Origin: Mariannaea sp. PMI_226
Taxonomy: Eukaryota > Ascomycota > Sordariomycetes > Hypocreales > Nectriaceae
Length of the DNA stretch: 64,000 bases
Direction of reading: 5' to 3'
NCBI GenBank assembly: GCA_024336345.1
Contig: JANFOG010000003.1
Span: 2,052,501-2,116,500, forward strand
Shown: one piece after another, positions 34,917 through 45,831 of the stretch
Numbering within the stretch: position 1 is the stretch's first letter
Layout of the letters: each line of letters opens with the position of its first letter
The notes under the pieces: model-generated
The model's input: only the letters and a program-made list of their open reading frames with translations
Databases searched by the model: none
What the model was told of the DNA's origin: nothing
Translations under genes and position numbers: made by a program

Positions 34917-36498
34917 TGTGCTTTCTCAAAGCCGCATTTTTGCTTCAAATCAAAAGTTCGGTTTTGCTAAGACATAGGTTGCGATGATTTTTGCAATACT
35001 GTGTGAAAGCTTGCAAATCCCGTCAGCCTCATGATAAGTGGTGTCGCGCGACAGCTTCTCAGCCTTGCCCCACGAAAGCACGTGCTGATAAAGGGTCTGA
35101 AAGGGATCTTTGATAAGATAAGATATGACGTCACAGCCGTCACAGCCCCCAAACCAAATGGAGCTACAATAAGCGGTTGATGCAGGGCAGAGAGCCTCGA
35201 GTACGAATTTGTTGTTTCATTGACAAGTAGTGATTGAAATTGAGTGATTCCACGATGTATCTCGAGTCCTATGTGCTAATATAGATAAAATACTCACTAA
35301 CGGTGGTTTTTTATTGTAATATACTAATTTCACTTCATCATCCTCAAGACTTTGCATTATCGGAGCTAGGTCCAGTAGCGCCTATATGATTTGCTTCAGC
35401 TACGACTTTGCTTTGTGCTCAGGAAATCAAACGGTATGTTGAAAGTAGTTCGAAATACTCCGAAGTAACGAAGCATAACAAAAAATCACCCCCCTTCTGA
35501 CTGGGTAATTAGTTAGAGAATATCTGAGATCGCGGTTGTGGCTGTGCGTTGTGATATCTTGCCCCTGGATGCTCGGTTAGATGTCTTTATTGAATGAGCC
35601 TTAGGATTCAAGAGCACGAAAAGTCAACGATGCCAAAAGCGAGATAATACTTTGAAATATATTTTACTTTTGCATTGGCAAATTTCTAGAAATACGCAGG
35701 CATGTGTGATTAGATATATTGGCGGAGGATACGCGTAAGGAACCCGAGGTCCTACTATACAACTGATACCCAGTAAATCCAGACACCCAGCAGCGATAGT
35801 AATATGTAGTAATGGCCTTGACTCGAAAAGAGCCCATCAGCTTTGTCAGATTCGCCAATTTCAGTTCGTAGGCCGTTCTGTTCATCCACGCGCTCCAATG
35901 CCTCCACTATATCCCCTACGCTAGTATTATCCGTTCATCTAAACACCTCACTCCCCACATCGTATTCAGATATGAGTAGTGAATTGGGTACCAACAGAGG
36001 TATGTTCAGAGAAACTGGGTGAGTTCATGAAGGAAAACCTAACGCAAACATCGATGCTTGTTTATATATCTCTCTTCCATAGTTCAACCCCGAATTAGTC
36101 AGAATCTGAAGCAGGAACAGCTGCCCTATTCTTCTACATCGACTTCAAGCCATTGGACCGAGTAAGCAGAAGTGGTACTTAAATACATGTTGGCAGCATA
36201 GATGGCGATGTCACTGGCACTAGCACTCGTTTGTATATTGCAAACACTCGTGATTTGCGCGGCTTTGTGCGGTTGGGAGCCTCATGGAAGAGACGCCCCC
36301 TTGCAGAGCATAGCCTCTAGGTCAATGACTTTAGAGTCGAAAGACTAGTCCCCATATCTATGATAATGCTAAAACATTCTCAAACTTGGAGAGAATAAAC
36401 CATTTACAACATTTCAGAACCTAGCAAGGTATCCATGCTCCTTTGCCCTGTTGAAACTGTATGAGTAAGTCATTTTGAGAAATTAAAAAAAAAGAAAC
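34917..36498. other. AT-rich intergenic interval
   Basis: This interval runs from the mtg1 start codon to the tRNA gene. It is AT-rich with only short frames, and no supported gene. The part next to 34917 is the mtg1 promoter. Confidence 0.6.
36485..36493 (-). terminator. RNA polymerase III terminator of the serine tRNA
   Basis: A run of nine A on the plus strand (nine T in the tRNA sense) begins five nucleotides after the mature 3' end of the tRNA, as expected for Pol III termination. Confidence 0.85.
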
Positions 36499-36592
36499 CG
36501 ACACCTGCAGGATTCGAACCTGCGCGTGCGAACACAATGCCTTGATATGCGTTTATAGCAGGGCATCGCCTTAACCACTCGGCCAAAGTGTC
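36499..36592 (-). tRNA. tRNA-Ser(GCT) with a 13-nt intron
   Basis: The 94-nt gene folds as a class II tRNA. The acceptor stem is GACACTT/AGGTGTC with one G-T pair, the D arm starts at GCCGAG, the anticodon stem is ATGCC/GGCAT, and the T arm is GCAGG-TTCGAAT-CCTGC. A long variable arm (GTG-TTCG-CAC) is the mark of serine tRNAs. Taking out 13 nt (36543-36555) after position 37 leaves the loop CTGCTAA with anticodon GCT, which reads AGC/AGT codons. The A box (TGGCCGAGTGG) and B box (GGTTCGAATCC) are perfect consensus. Discriminator base is G, as in eukaryotic serine tRNAs. Mature length is 81 before CCA addition. Confidence 0.95.
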
Positions 36593-37618
36593 TATTGTTG
36601 TGGCTTGCCGAAGCTATTGCAACAGATGTACGGGTTTCATGCACGAGCTTCATGCACGATTTCACGAAGCGATCGTATAACAAAGGCATGGTTTATGACC
36701 GACGCCTTGTGTATTTGCAATAAGCAAGCAAGCATATTATGTCTTATGCTATGAAAAAAAATTGCAATCAAGGCCCTTTTCGGAGAGCAGAACTTACTCT
36801 TGATGCACCGATCTCCCACTTAAGAAGAACACTGCGGCGGGTTTACTAATCCTCCACCGTGTTTTTTTTTGTATACATCACGATCCCATCCATATAGATA
36901 TTGAGGAGCCTGAAAATGTAATTGTACTGGGTCAATCAAATTAGGGGCGAATGTTCCCTGTACCTTGAATCTGCATGTAACCAGGCGGCGCAGAGTGGAA
37001 CATGCCGTATTCAGAAACGGGGAGTGACAACAGCCTATGAATAACGATAGTCCCCCTGCTTGTATAGTCTCAACCAGAAATATGGGTTAGTGTGACAAGG
37101 TACCTCATACATTCAGGCTGTTTGGACGGGCCATAAGCGTCGTGGAATCGATACTGGCTGTGATGTAAATCAACAAGGACTGAGACACAAAATTCACGAG
37201 AAAAGAAAACGAAAGAAACTGTTCTTATAGCACAAATCGAACATATTTGTTCTATCTTGTCATCATGGCTTATTATTGCCATAATCCCATCAGAAACTTC
37301 GCACCAAATAATAATTAAAAAAAAGAAAAGGCCTCCAAACTCTCACCCCTGAATGGCCACTTTCTGTGCAAGGCGCTTTTTCTGCGGATATACATCTTGG
37401 GAGCAATTGTACTGAATTGCCCCAGCATTGACCAAACGGCCACTCTCAAAAAAAATTCAAGCTCAATAATTATATTAGTATTGGCATTTTCCTGGTGATC
37501 CCTCCCCCCCGTATGGTGATGAATGGTGATTGATGGTGATGTTGATGTGACTAGTGTAGTTGCTTTATCGATGACGGTAAATATAATGGAATATGTGTAG
37601 GGAACGGATCTGTCGCCA

Positions 37619-37642
37619 TTGATGATGATGATGATGGTGATG
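37619..37642. repeat. GAT trinucleotide microsatellite
   Basis: Uninterrupted (ATG/GAT) units at about 37619-37636, continued by GGTGATGGG. A looser GATGGTGAT-rich stretch lies about 100 nt to the left. Confidence 0.8.
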
Positions 37643-38089
37643 GGAGGGCGAGAAAAAGCCAAGGGGGTAAAAAAGATAAGTCCATGTGTCGCATGCCAGA
37701 TAAATGAGCTCGCGAAACGAGCTGGGTATCTCAAGTCAGCCCTCTTCAGGCTCCATACGTACGTCTCCTTCTCTTGCTGCTGCTCGTCTTCCGCCTCGTC
37801 TCTCGCCTCATCTCGAACTTTCCAATCCATCCAGCATCTTGAAACTGGACGGAGAAGTTCAGCCACCTTTCAACTTGACGCTCAAATACATAAAAATGAA
37901 ACAAAGGAGGGGGTTGGGGGTGAGAAGTTCCCAAAATATTGGTCGGCTCGGATGCGTCGTTGCTCGTCCAGAAATGAGAGAGAAAAAAGTATGCAAATTG
38001 GTATAGCTGGTCTCAATCGTCGAATAAAACAAGGGGAAAATAAAAACGAGGGTATGAAAATCGCAAAGTTGCGCTAGTTCTTCTTGTTG

Positions 38090-38092
38090 ATG

Positions 38093-38122
<30 letters not shown>
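38090..38122. repeat. GTT then GCT trinucleotide tract
   Basis: About three GTT units are followed by about eight GCT/CTG units. Read on the minus strand this is a CAG tract in the presumed 3' untranslated region of the gene ending at 38172. Confidence 0.8.
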
Positions 38123-38124
<2 letters not shown>

Positions 38125-38171
38125 TTGCTGCAGACAGTCATGAACGTTGTGCTGGGTGTGCGCATATGTGA

Positions 38172-38810
38172 TTACTTGATGTTCTTGAATAGGTCATCGC
38201 CCAGGATTCCGGAGTCCTTCTCGAGATCAGTGAACTCGGGAATCATGGGGGGCGGCGGGCCGGATGGCTTCTTTGTGGTCGGGGTGAGAGGCGTCGACTC
38301 AATTGCCATGCTGGATCGTTTGTTGGGGGTCGAATCTCCAGTCCTTATGCGTCTGAACCAGCCACTGCTCCTCTTGGCTTTGCGCTCGTCTACGAAGCTA
38401 GTGCCGCCCTGACTGGACGGACGAGCACCGTTGGCGACTGAAAGACTTCCGTTCGGCGTCTGGCCCTCTGCGTAACTGTTATTCAACGTGGTCCTGCTAA
38501 AAAGTCGACGGATGCTGCCTTGGCGGCTCGACGCGGCCGGGCTCAGGGGGGCAACATCGTCGGCATTGCGCTTGGTACCAGCTAAATTACCATTGGTAGA
38601 AGAGTTCTTGCTCTCGTCATCAGAAAGTTTGGCGACCTCCTGGATGGCCTTGGTAGGGGGAGGCGTCTGGGGAGGAGTTGGGACCTTCTGAACGGGAGAG
38701 TCGGGAGGGGGGGGAATATCGGTGCCGTCAGCAAGGCTGCCGAAGTTGAGATCGAGAGCAGGCAGCTCGAAGCGTGCTGCTCTGGAACTACTATTCACAA
38801 AAGCTGGCAT
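38172..38810 (-). CDS. small Ser/Pro-rich protein, unknown function
   Basis: A single exon of 212 residues starting MPAFVNSSSRAARFELPALD. It has a proline tract (PPPPDSP and TPPQTPPPTK, about residues 37-55), two basic aromatic motifs (GSIRRLFSR and SGWFRRIRTGD) and a C-terminus ending DLEKDSGILGDDLFKNIK. The composition is disordered and phosphosite-rich; no catalytic domain is visible. The start is the second in-frame ATG. The nine codons upstream (MFSQSRLDA) are possible but look like leader sequence. The clean frame, codon regularity and definite ends support a real gene; I recognise no family. It is divergent from etr1, about 3 kb away. Confidence 0.68.
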   Translation of the reverse strand: MPAFVNSSSRAARFELPALDLNFGSLADGTDIPPPPDSPVQKVPTPPQTPPPTKAIQEVAKLSDDESKNSSTNGNLAGTKRNADDVAPLSPAASSRQGSIRRLFSRTTLNNSYAEGQTPNGSLSVANGARPSSQGGTSFVDERKAKRSSGWFRRIRTGDSTPNKRSSMAIESTPLTPTTKKPSGPPPPMIPEFTDLEKDSGILGDDLFKNIK

Positions 38811-41775
38811 TGCGTCGAGACGGGATTGCGAAAACAAAATTGGGTGAGAATCGATTGTCGAGACGAAAGGGGCAGCCGGTGAAGGTGGTCGCTGAAAAGT
38901 GATGAGTACCGTCGTCGAAGGCTAAGGTGAACGTGCACGAGAGTTCGAATGTAACAGAGAATACGCGTGGATGAGATTCGAGCCGGATCTCCAAACGAAA
39001 CCTGCAAGTCGAAAACGGGAAAAACGATATCGATGACAAAGCCAAGTTTCAAGTCCCCGCAGAAACAAGGATGAAGCGTTTGGATAGGAGAAACGAACCG
39101 TTTCTCACTTCAGGGTTGTAGTTCCAGTTCCGCCAGGCACGGGTGACCGAAGGTGGACAAGAAAGAACGGAAACCAGGGGGAGAGTGGGCAGCTTCTAAG
39201 GTTGCAATCTGCAAGGATCAAGCCCACGGCGTGGCGTGCTTTTTGAATCTGGCGATGGGCCGTGTTCGCAGAAGCAATTCCAGCGATTGGGGCGCAGTCG
39301 GAGGAGCAAGGTACAGGGTGGAAGCAATGAGCAGGCCTGTGAGAAGGTGGGAAATATGCCTTTGAAGATAAAGAAGAAGGGGGGGGGAAACTACTTCCAA
39401 ATATATCGGGAAGAAGACAACCAAAAAAAAAGCAGGACTTTGGGCAGAATAGAGGAATTCTTTAGTGCCTGGGAGTAGGACGAAGCAAATATCCAGACAA
39501 ACCCAGCCCAAAAAATTAGTGAGTGGAGCAAATCCAGGTCCCAGCTCCGCCTAGAACAGGAAGGGGAAGGGGGGCTTGGGAGGTTTTGGGGGGGGGAGGT
39601 TGGCTGACACCGGTTCAGGACGTACCATGTGCCCTTTTTGGGAACCCAGCGGTACCTTTTTGGGCCTGGTTGCGGCCAACCGCACGGGCCGGTGCTGACT
39701 GACAGCGAAAGCTTCCCCCTCCCCCCACTGAGCCACTGAGCCACCGGCCGATGGCTTGACCACGCAAAAAAAAGACAACTTGCCGCGCCAGACGGTTATT
39801 AGCTAGGTTCCCACACAAATGCAGTGCCGTACCTTGTTGTGCATATACTGGGCACGCTCCTGTCGGTAGTCGATGAAGATATCCTGCCGTCTTAGCAAAT
39901 ACCTATAGAAGGGAATATTGTTCATCCTAACTTGATCATGTCTTTCTTTTTCTTTAGGAAAGCATTTTCAGTATGTGATCAATCTCAAGAAGTAACTACT
40001 CATAGTAACTACTCGTACAAGACGGCTTCCGGCACAGGATGTGCTACGAGCGGCACTTCTCACTGGCAGTTCATGCCAGGTAACTGGCATTGCCGAATTC
40101 GTGCTGTCACAAACCAACCGAAGTTCATAAGTTCCCACTTACAGTTACAGTACACACAACTTATCAGATGAACTATCCACGGATGCTACCAGCCTGGTTG
40201 CAGGCAGACCAAGCTCTGTACAAGCTGCTTTGTTTTTCTGACCCTCAACTCCCACCCAAGTATCCATCGGCCAGGACGACTGCAAAGACACCGCCATCTC
40301 ATCAAACAATTCAGACTCACAGACTCAGTCTGACCACTTTGGGAGCCTGCGAGAAAGGAACATCCCCTGTGATTCCACTGAGTCAGGATTTCTTAGGCAA
40401 AACGACTAACCCCCGTCCCGACTGCGATTTTCATCTATTCTGACAGCATCTTACTGCCAAGATAATACTTTGATTCGGTAGGGAGAGAGATACTTAAGGG
40501 TGTATAGTCTATCTATATGCGTCAACTTGCCCGCCTTCGCCGCTCAGGTATCTTGATCATATCGAAAAATCGCCTAAGTCCCTCTCATCACTTTGCGTCA
40601 ATCCCAGGAGAAACTGCTCCGGGTGCTCGAATAATTCCCCCGGGCAGACGACGAGCACTAACTAGGGAGGACTAGATGGGATCTCTCACAGTAAATAGGT
40701 AGCACATCGTCCTTCTCTAAGATGCAGTGATGGGCTTCTTCGTTGTATGTCTGGCTATGATCTTTATTCATTCCACGTCTAATTGAGCATGTATATCGTA
40801 ATACACAACTAATTAGTACGTATGTAAAGTACAGTATTCCACGTCGGTGTCCTAGCTTGCGATCGACTACTGGCTTTAGCTCTCCCTCTAGCTGGACAGA
40901 ATGAGCTTCGCCATCCAACCAACTGACGCCACAGTCTGGAGCCATCTCAGATCTCGGGCCCTCTCTGGTCAGACACCGTAATCCATGAAACATGGGAAAG
41001 GCTGGGGGCGCACATCTTGACAGCGCATCACATGCCGTGTCCAGGAATTGCTTTTTTTTTCTATTGCCCACTTGGAAATAAGTCCGGCCACAGACGTGTC
41101 GTCGAAGAAGGGCAAGAGAACCGATGAGGGGTGAGTTGGCGATGACGGCAGCTAACAATTGATTTAAGTGATGACCTATCTGCAGTCGCCCGTACCTTGT
41201 TGATATACGCACCCTCCACCAATAGTTATACCAGATATTGATATTGCCATTGATCCATAGCAACCTAGATGTCCGTCTCCCTTTTTTCTAGCATTACCTC
41301 CAACAGCAAATTCTGGACTGATACAGACACACGCCCATAATTATTGACTAAGCTGTGTTCCGTGCCTCCGGGCTCTGTCACAGATTACTCTTCCATAGCG
41401 TTGCCAGGGGATGTTTTGGGGCATACCGCAAAGAGGACCTACAGGGCGGAGCACAAAGGGCAATCAATCACTGGAGCTAGGTACTTTAATTATTACCCTA
41501 CCTAATCTGTACTGTAACAAGAATAAAGCTTCCTGTCCCGTACAAGTACCCCGGTTAAATTGCCCGCCCTAATTGGCCCATCCATCCCCAGCTTCACGTC
41601 ATGGAGCCAACTTCACTCCATGAAGCCGAGCGCGCAACGACTTCGGAGCTTCATGCTTCCCACCTTTTCGTCACGGTAAAGCCAACAAAAAAAAATAAAA
41701 AGACGGTGTGCGCATCCGAACATCTTCGCCCCAGCCTGCACTACCAAGTACCGCTGCTCGGCTTGATCACACACA
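38811..41775. other. divergent intergenic interval
   Basis: About 3 kb between the small Ser/Pro-rich gene and etr1. 38811-39900 is probably leader and promoter of the former, with several homopolymer runs. A 201-codon minus-strand frame (40658-41263) is open but lacks recognisable content. No gene is supported. Confidence 0.5.
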
Positions 41776-43126
41776 ATGGCATCTTCGCAGCCCTTAAGCC
41801 TTCGGCCTCTGGTCTCAGTGCTTGCCCGGCCCTCCGCAAAGCTCCCAGCCCATCGTCTTAGCCGTCTCCCCATAACCTCGGTGCGGCGCAAATCTGGACC
41901 TTATGGCTACACTCAAGCCAAGGCCCTCGTTTTTTCCAAGAATGGTGAACCACAAGATGTCCTGAAGTTGGTTTTTCTCCTCTCTGCTTGCATACTGAGA
42001 ATGCAATCATTCTGATTGAATACCAAACCGCTGACCTTCGCCCCTCATTTGGCGCAGACTCCATACTCATTCCATCTCCCCCTCCATCCCCTCATCCTCC
42101 GTCCTGGTCCGATCGCTCGCAGCACCCATCAACCCCGCCGATATTAACACAATCCAAGGCACCTATGGCTCGAAGCCGCCATTCACCACCCTTATCGGAA
42201 CCGCAGAGCCTTCTGTCATCCCCGGAAATGAAGGCGTATTCGAGGTAGTCTCTGCTGGAAGCCCCAATTCCTCTCTCAAGAAGGGCGATTGGGTGATTCC
42301 CGCCATTGGCCAATTCGGCACCTGGAGGACGCATGCTGTCGATGATGCATCCAAATTTATCAAGATTGACAAAGAAGGCCTTACACCTATCCAGGCTGCA
42401 ACAGTCAGTGTGAACCCGTGCACTGCATACAAGATATTGCGAACCTATGGTCCCGATGCTGGCCCCAAAGCTGGGTTGGGCATGAAAGCCCTAGAACCAG
42501 GTAGTGGCCAATGGGTCATACAGAACGGCGCAAACTCCGGCGTGGGACGGTCGGTCATTCAATTTGGAAAGCTATGGGGACTAAGGACCGTCAACGTCAT
42601 CCGTGACCGTGATACTCCCGAAGAGACGGAGGCGCTCAAGAAGGAGCTTCATGACCTCGGTGCCGATGTCGTCGTTACCGAATCCCAATTCTTGTCTCGG
42701 GAATGGAGGGATCAGCTCGCAGAAATCACTCGCCAGGGCCGTGAGGAGATTGGCTTGGGCCTCAACTGCGTCGGCGGCAAGTCAGCAACCGCCATTGCCC
42801 GTTCCCTAGGTGAGGGCGCCGCCATGGTGTCTTACGGAGGCATGTCCCGACAGCCCGTCTCACTCCCAGTGGGGTTGCTCATCTTCAAGGACATCCGCTT
42901 CGTGGGCTTCTGGCTGAGCCGCTGGAATGAGCGAGACCCAGAGGGCCGCAAGCATATGGTCAACGACATTCTCAACGTCATTCGCGAGGGCAAGTTCCAC
43001 GATGTGCCCGTCGAGGAAGTCAAGTGGGACTGGGAAACAGATGAGGAGACGCTGCGGAATGCTGTGGGACAAGGTCTCAAGGGCTTCCGTAAAGGAAAGG
43101 GTGTGCTCGTCTTTGGTGACACCTGA
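41776..43126 (+). CDS. etr1: mitochondrial 2-enoyl thioester reductase (Etr1/MECR)
   Basis: Exons 41776-41966 and 42058-43126 give 419 residues across a 91-nt intron. The donor reads GTTGGT, which is not the usual GTAWGT, but it is the only junction that restores the conserved frame (DVLKLHTHSISPS). The N-terminal 45 residues are Arg/Ser/Leu-rich with no acidic residue, a clear mitochondrial presequence. The medium-chain reductase fold follows: NPADINTIQGTYG carries the catalytic Tyr (residue 100), GNEG is at about 120-123, and the NADPH loop NGANSGVG is at 220-227. The enzyme reduces trans-2-enoyl-ACP with NADPH in mitochondrial fatty-acid synthesis, the source of octanoate for lipoic acid. 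Length matches the family. Confidence 0.94.
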
Positions 43127-44589
43127 GCGAGATATGAATGACAACAAAACGACAGGAACGAAATCATCATGTAGAATTCAAAGAAAGCTGTTCAACGGCT
43201 TCTCTTCTGTATAGTACAAAATTATTTGCATCAAAATGTTGCCCATTCTCACGTAACTAACGTCAAGGCCACCCCGCCGCAAAACCTCGTTATCACTGCT
43301 CCGTACCTATGGCTACCATTCCATTCCAACCAGAGCTCCTGAATTACTCAATAATATGCGCCCATCTCCTCTTCCATGAGCACTTCTAGCGTTGAAAATC
43401 TGAGTCATGACAGCATCAAGGGTTTCTAGGCCAACAGCAGCAAACTCCAAATTGAGCCTAATTGAGGCGATGAACAATTTCGGTGCATAGTACGAAAGAT
43501 CGATAGAAAAACGATCCATATTAATCATGCTAAATACGGAAAGGTTTGGGTTTCTATTTCCACACCTATTTATCTGCTTCTTCGCCGTTGCCGTGTCCAT
43601 GGAACCATCGGTTATTGGCTGGAGTTGTTAGTTCACTTCCTATCTGAGAAAGCGGCCAAGTATTACTCGTAGCACTCTATCAGATTTGAAGCTCGAGTCC
43701 TTTGCAATCCCTATTAGATTGTATGTCTATATCATTATATCGGTCTATTTTATTTCCTTCTAGACAAAGTAGGCGAGGCGACAATCATCACGCTTTCCCC
43801 AATGTTGCACAAGGCAGAGGCTTTTGTACAACCACGGTTGTTTCTAGTACATCACCAAGACACACAACTACTAGGAGGAAGATTGGGCAAACCGGTACAG
43901 CCGTATTTTTAAGTTTAAATTAACTCAGTTCATTTACGCAGGACTTGAAAGATGACCAAATTGGTCTCTCATGCGCTGCTATACTATGTTACTATGGTAT
44001 GTCCGACAAATCCCACAACTAGTGAGATTGCAGAGTGTCGGACGGGTATCTTGTGTCATTAAAAGCTCGTTCATATCTTGCCATCTAGGCGTACTGGAAA
44101 GTATACCCCTACTCCCAAAAAAAAACCGCCAAAAACTGTATCATTACGTTGACTTGTGTCAACACGTGCTGGATATTATAATGACGCATCATCGATAATG
44201 GCTTTGTCCATCAACTTCCAATGTCAGAAGGTAATAGACAAGATAAAAAGTTAAGGCCAGCTATTAGGCAAAAATAGAAAAAAAAATTTAAATAGGATGT
44301 ATCATCGACAGCGCTGATAGCTTCAACTTCCAACACCATGCGTTGAAAAGAAAGGGTACAAGTCAAGTCCAGTTGACAAGTAGTATGGGTGGTGTCATTA
44401 AGGGTCATAATGGCTCTGGTTTCTGTCGACCTATTTCTGAACGAAAGTAGGGTTCTGGTAGAGAGAAGTGCATCGCGGGATATAGTTGGGACTATTCGTA
44501 ACAGCAACAACTATCTCCAACTTCAAATGCCAAACTGCCTCAATAGCGAGCTTTCTTCCGTACGAGTTTCGGTTCAGTGCCAAAATCCC
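43127..44589. other. convergent intergenic interval
   Basis: This AT-rich interval between converging stops holds short frames only (for example 43313-43600 minus and 44211-44510 minus), none with recognisable content. No gene is supported. Confidence 0.5.
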
Positions 44590-45831
44590 CTACTCAGAGG
44601 GTCCGGCCTCATTGTAGTTCGGGGGTTGGCTTGTAGGATTCGGAACCTGAGGTGCGTACGATGGGAGTTGCGGTTGAGGCTCGTATAAAGGAAGGTCGTC
44701 CAGGAGAGGGCTGTCTGGGTCGAGGGGGGTATTCTGCCAGTCTGAATAGTACTCGTCTCTCATCTCAAAGCAATCTACCTCCCATTGGAAATTACTCGGC
44801 CAGTCTGCAGGAGGTTCGCGCACTTCAAACAACTTTCCGAGCCAGATCCGGGTACCGGGAATGCCTTCTCTCAGCCATCCGTCGCGCCTGATGCGGTGGT
44901 TGATTTGCGTGTCCGAGTCCTTTAGCCACCCCCGGCGCATGTGTCCGGTAGGGGATACAGTGAAATTGGAAACCCGAAAGCAGAGTTCGGCGGATATCAG
45001 ATTCCCCATGTTCTGGAAACTGAAGGTATCATTATCCTCAAGAAATTGCCGAAAGAACCAAAGATCATGCACCATGATAGGGACAGCGACGTCGGCATCC
45101 ATCTCTCGAAGGTCATCAACGGACGTAAGGCTGTTCGGCTCGAAGAACTCACGTCTCCGAGCATATGATTCCGCCAAGATCACCATAATATTATCGAAAG
45201 ATAGGGGATCGGGGTTGTCCTCGGTTGCGTGAAGTACCCGACATATCGTCGACACCGACTTTAGGATGGAGTTCCATGGACATGGCGGTTGCTTCTTAGA
45301 GGTTTTGCTGATATTACCAGCACAGAAGCTTCTCTTCCATTGCTCAAAGTTTGCTGTCTCTATCCGTACTTCTCGAAAAATATTCTCTGCGTAACGAGAA
45401 AGGGGATTTCCATCTTGAAGACACCAGTGCATATCCTCCTTGGTGTCGGGATAATATCGAGTAATCAGATTGGCGCGATGTAGAGCGACTAAGAACTCTA
45501 CCATTTCTTTAGCTTCCCTTTGGCGTGCCATTTCTATCCAGAGCTTCGTTGCACGCGTAATGGTACGATCTACTTCGAATTTCATGCGACCTTCGTCGAC
45601 CAAAAGAGCTCGGAGGTCATCCCGCGATTCCTCGAGGTCCTGTGTAAGCTCCAACGACAAAGTACGCTCCTGTCGCTCGGTATGTACAACTACGCTAATC
45701 ATCTGGAACGCAGTTTCAATAGAGGTTCTGGTATCCTCGTCTTTCCAGGGAATGTGGATGTTGGACGTGGATCGGTGAGCCGGGAGCAGTCCTCCCCAGG
45801 AAACCCGCCAAGCTGCATGAGAAGCCGGCAT
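44590..45831 (-). CDS. 413-residue protein of unknown function with proline-rich tail
   Basis: A single exon beginning MPASHAAWRVSWGG. The frame stays open for another 65 codons upstream (to 46026), but that part is Ser/Pro/His-rich and leader-like, so the downstream ATG is chosen. Residues about 40-130 form a predicted helical, charged region. The middle (about 220-370) is mixed alpha/beta with many aromatic residues (MVHDLWFFRQFLEDND, GWLREGIPGTRIWLGK). The C-terminus is proline-rich and ends QPPNYNEAGPSE, containing a PPxY motif that could bind WW domains of a Rsp5-type ubiquitin ligase (inference). I recognise no family. Even codon use and a well-filled frame support a gene. Confidence 0.7.
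   Translation of the reverse strand: MPASHAAWRVSWGGLLPAHRSTSNIHIPWKDEDTRTSIETAFQMISVVVHTERQERTLSLELTQDLEESRDDLRALLVDEGRMKFEVDRTITRATKLWIEMARQREAKEMVEFLVALHRANLITRYYPDTKEDMHWCLQDGNPLSRYAENIFREVRIETANFEQWKRSFCAGNISKTSKKQPPCPWNSILKSVSTICRVLHATEDNPDPLSFDNIMVILAESYARRREFFEPNSLTSVDDLREMDADVAVPIMVHDLWFFRQFLEDNDTFSFQNMGNLISAELCFRVSNFTVSPTGHMRRGWLKDSDTQINHRIRRDGWLREGIPGTRIWLGKLFEVREPPADWPSNFQWEVDCFEMRDEYYSDWQNTPLDPDSPLLDDLPLYEPQPQLPSYAPQVPNPTSQPPNYNEAGPSE

Larger units (their letters stand above)
36593..38171. other. intergenic interval with microsatellites
   Basis: No supported gene. The stretch 37510-37645 is rich in GATGGTGAT/GATGATGAT units, and 38090-38122 is a GTT/GCT trinucleotide tract. The right-hand part is presumed to be the 3' untranslated region of the gene ending at 38172. 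Confidence 0.55.

Noticed and set aside
37500..38122. GAT and GCT repeats as a CRISPR-like or satellite array
   Set aside because: They are simple trinucleotide microsatellites without unique spacers.
40658..41263. 201-codon minus-strand open frame
   Set aside because: No recognisable domain, irregular composition, poly-T-derived Lys run, no splice partners; it looks like chance in a promoter interval.
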